Assembly (NCBI GenBank): GCA_902797125.1
Contig: CADBRS010000109.1
Location: 1 to 8,570, forward strand
Length of the DNA stretch: 8,570 nucleotides
Origin: an uncultured Ruminococcus sp.
Lineage (GTDB): Bacteria > Bacillota > Clostridia > Oscillospirales > CAG-272
Direction of reading: 5' to 3'
Positions 6,562 to 8,570 of this stretch are shown in pieces; the stretch's first letter is position 1, and each line of letters begins with the position of its first letter. The notes under the pieces were generated by a model, which was not told the DNA's origin, searched no databases, and saw nothing but the letters and a program-made list of their open reading frames with translations. A program made the translations under genes and the position numbers.

Positions 6562-8570
6562 CTATTCAATTGCCTTCAGTGATTCGGCCATGTTGATGTT
6601 TTCGATCTTTTTCAGCATGAAAAGTTCGGCAAACAGCGCGAATACGAACGTGAGGATGACAGCCAGAACACAGGTCAGAGGACTTAACTTCAATCCGAAA
6701 TAAAGCGATTTGATATTGATCTGTTGCATGATATATCTCAGCAGAAGATAGCCCAAAGGGATTCCGAACAGGGAACTGAAGAAAGTCAAAAGCAGATTTT
6801 CGCGAAATACATATGACGCAGTTTCGGCCTTGTAAAATCCCAGCACTTTGAGTGTTGCGATCTCTCTCTTTCGCTCCATGATAGAAATGTTCGTCAAATT
6901 GTAGAGGACGATGAACGCAAGCGAAGCAGACGCGACAATGACGATCAGGACGATGTAGTTCAGACTCTGCAGCATACCAGCGGCCTGCTTTTCCGTATCT
7001 TCACTGAGGGAGACAGAGGCAATATTGGGATTGCTCAATATCTTCGCCCCTTCGACATGTATGTCCGTCCCGGATTGAAATCTGATCAGAGAAGTGTTGA
7101 TATCGGGGAGGGTTTTCAACTGTTCCAAAAAGGTTTCTTCTGAGAAAAACGCGTAATCATAGATATAGTTATCGAAGATCCCGCTGACCTTCAGCCGGAT
7201 GCTTTTCATATTTGAATCGACCAATGTGATCGTGTCTCCGACGGACAACTTCAGGTTCAAAGCCAGATGAGTGTTGATGATGGTCTCACCTAATCCCGGC
7301 CAGGCAACCTTTTTGTGTCCCTTATGGATGTCATAAAATTCAGAAGGCGGCTCATGATAAACGAACGCGATGATTTCGTGCTCCTCGTTGCCTTCAGAAG
7401 TCATGCGTGCGAGACGGTAAAAATCGATTTCAGTCGCTTTGTCTCCGCAATCCTGAAGAAAACTGACCCGCTGATCCTCAGTCGGTTCCGAAGCGAAACT
7501 GACGAGTGCGTCATATTTGCTGATCTCTTTGAACTGATTGTGGATGATGGGCTTGATCGTGTCATTGATGCCTGCTCCGGCAATCAACAGAGCGGTACAT
7601 CCGCTGATGCCCAGCAGCATCATGACAAATCTCTTTTTGTACCTGAAAATATTGCGCAGCGAGACTTTGTGCAGAAACTTGATCTTGAACCAGATTTTGG
7701 ACAGATGCTCGAGCCAGATCCTTTTTCCGGCCAGCGGAGCTGTCGGTCGGATCAGATCCGCAGGGGGAGACAGTAATGTTCTCTTGCAGACAAATGCAGT
7801 GGCTCCGAGGGACGCGGCCATGAAAGAGAAGAAACAGATGATGAACAAAGGCCAATCCATCAAAAAATCGATGGGTCTGTTCACTTGATAGAGGATCCCG
7901 TAAACCTTCCATAAAGCCATCGGCAGGAATTTAGAACCAATCAGAAAGCCCAGAATGCTGCCTCCCGCAGAGGCCAGTCCGGCGTAAACCAGATACAGAG
8001 ACGCGATACTGAAATCTCCATAACCCAGCGCTTTCATGGTCCCGTTGTCGGTCCGCATCTCTTCGACCATGCGCGTCATGGTCGTGATGCAAACCAGTGC
8101 GGCTACCAAAAAGAAAAAGAGAGGAAACACTTGGGATACGCCTGCGACGATCTCAGAGTCTTCCTTGAAGCAGGAATAACTCAGATTGGTCGTCCGGTCC
8201 AGCACGTAGACAGACGGTTCGGAAATCTCGTTCAACTGCTCCCGCCCGTCTGCGATGGACTGTTCCGCTTCTGCAAGGGCTTTTTCGTTTTCTTCTAACG
8301 TCTGCCTTGCGTCTTCCAGCGCCGCCATACCTTCATTGTATTCGTTCAATAAGACCATGTAGGCTGTCCAAATCGTGGCATACTCAAAAGATGTCATACT
8401 GTCTTTCTCGGTATCCAGTCTGACTCTCATCTCGTCGATCTGAACTTTCAGATCCGAAAGCTGTGTTTCGGCCGTTTCAATTTGCTCGAGGGCACCTGGC
8501 TTTTCGGAGTCGAAAAGATCTTTGTTATATTGATATTCCGTTTCCGCTTGGGACAGTTCCGAAAGTCCTT
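6562..8570 (-). CDS. FtsX/MacB-like ABC transporter permease, large coiled-coil type (5' end outside window)
   Basis: The frame ends at TAG (6562-6564) and stays open to the right edge, giving 669 visible residues. An ATG at 8430 is not the start: it has no ribosome binding site and the coiled coil continues upstream of it. Visible residues 1 to about 115 are rich in E, Q, A and L and look like an extracytoplasmic coiled coil. Predicted membrane segments follow at about 143-166, 185-211 and 240-260, then, after a cytoplasmic linker containing PPADLIRPTAP, at about 314-334, 537-561, 592-613 and 628-651. This is the pattern of two FtsX-type units with the first helix off-window. MERKREIATLKVLGF (about 564-578) and MVEEMRTDNGTMKALGYG are the typical cytoplasmic elements that touch the ATPase. 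A second extracytoplasmic domain lies at about 335-536. Such permeases work with a separate ATPase, not seen here and perhaps further right. Substrate or role (export, lipoprotein handling, cell-wall signalling) cannot be told. Confidence 0.88.
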   Translation of the reverse strand, partial: GLSELSQAETEYQYNKDLFDSEKPGALEQIETAETQLSDLKVQIDEMRVRLDTEKDSMTSFEYATIWTAYMVLLNEYNEGMAALEDARQTLEENEKALAEAEQSIADGREQLNEISEPSVYVLDRTTNLSYSCFKEDSEIVAGVSQVFPLFFFLVAALVCITTMTRMVEEMRTDNGTMKALGYGDFSIASLYLVYAGLASAGGSILGFLIGSKFLPMALWKVYGILYQVNRPIDFLMDWPLFIICFFSFMAASLGATAFVCKRTLLSPPADLIRPTAPLAGKRIWLEHLSKIWFKIKFLHKVSLRNIFRYKKRFVMMLLGISGCTALLIAGAGINDTIKPIIHNQFKEISKYDALVSFASEPTEDQRVSFLQDCGDKATEIDFYRLARMTSEGNEEHEIIAFVYHEPPSEFYDIHKGHKKVAWPGLGETIINTHLALNLKLSVGDTITLVDSNMKSIRLKVSGIFDNYIYDYAFFSEETFLEQLKTLPDINTSLIRFQSGTDIHVEGAKILSNPNIASVSLSEDTEKQAAGMLQSLNYIVLIVIVASASLAFIVLYNLTNISIMERKREIATLKVLGFYKAETASYVFRENLLLTFFSSLFGIPLGYLLLRYIMQQINIKSLYFGLKLSPLTCVLAVILTFVFALFAELFMLKKIENINMAESLKAIE

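Noticed and set aside
7315..7776. 153-codon plus-strand frame opposite the permease
   Set aside because: It is antisense to a well-supported membrane protein, and its translation has neither a plausible ribosome binding site nor recognisable domains.
8428..8430. Start codon of the minus-strand permease at 8430
   Set aside because: No Shine-Dalgarno sequence precedes it, and the same frame stays open to the window edge with coiled-coil-like sequence, so it is an internal methionine.
1..8570. CRISPR arrays, tRNA or rRNA genes
   Set aside because: No regularly spaced direct repeats, cloverleaf sequences or rRNA signatures were seen; nearly all of the window is coding.

Overview
The window looks like a chromosomal segment of a low-to-mid G+C Gram-positive bacterium, most likely of the Clostridia/Firmicutes type. 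This rests on three things: purine-rich AGGAGG-type ribosome binding sites, a DnaE whose domain order and C-terminal domain are of the kind common in that group, and a large coiled-coil FtsX-like permease of the kind found there. The taxonomic placement is inference; no rRNA gene or other marker is present to fix it.

Left part (1-500). The window opens inside a gene on the plus strand. Its last 139 residues read clearly as the C-terminal part of IscB, the RNA-guided OMEGA nuclease carried by IS200/IS605-type elements and the relative from which Cas9 is thought to derive. The end of the RuvC nuclease (RuvC-III, HxxD) and the whole C-terminal module are visible. The HNH domain and the expected upstream omega-RNA lie off the left edge. 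After the iscB stop there is an imperfect hairpin without a T-tract (427-469), a candidate for the right end of the mobile element, and then the ribosome binding site of dnaE.

Middle (501-6459). A two-gene plus-strand unit: dnaE (DNA polymerase III alpha subunit, 1183 aa, apparently complete with an intact PHP metal site, catalytic aspartates, clamp-binding motif, OB fold and C-terminal domain) is followed after only 13 bp by a cytoplasmic GH38-family alpha-mannosidase (797 aa). The two are probably co-transcribed although their functions are unrelated.

Right part (6460-8570). A strong, nearly symmetrical hairpin at 6494-6540 sits between the converging genes and probably terminates transcription from both sides. 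On the minus strand, a large FtsX/MacB-type ABC transporter permease with an extracytoplasmic coiled coil runs off the right edge of the window; its start and its partner ATPase are not visible.

The feature most worth following is the IscB fragment and its boundary with dnaE. The rest consists of recognisable families in a somewhat unusual arrangement.
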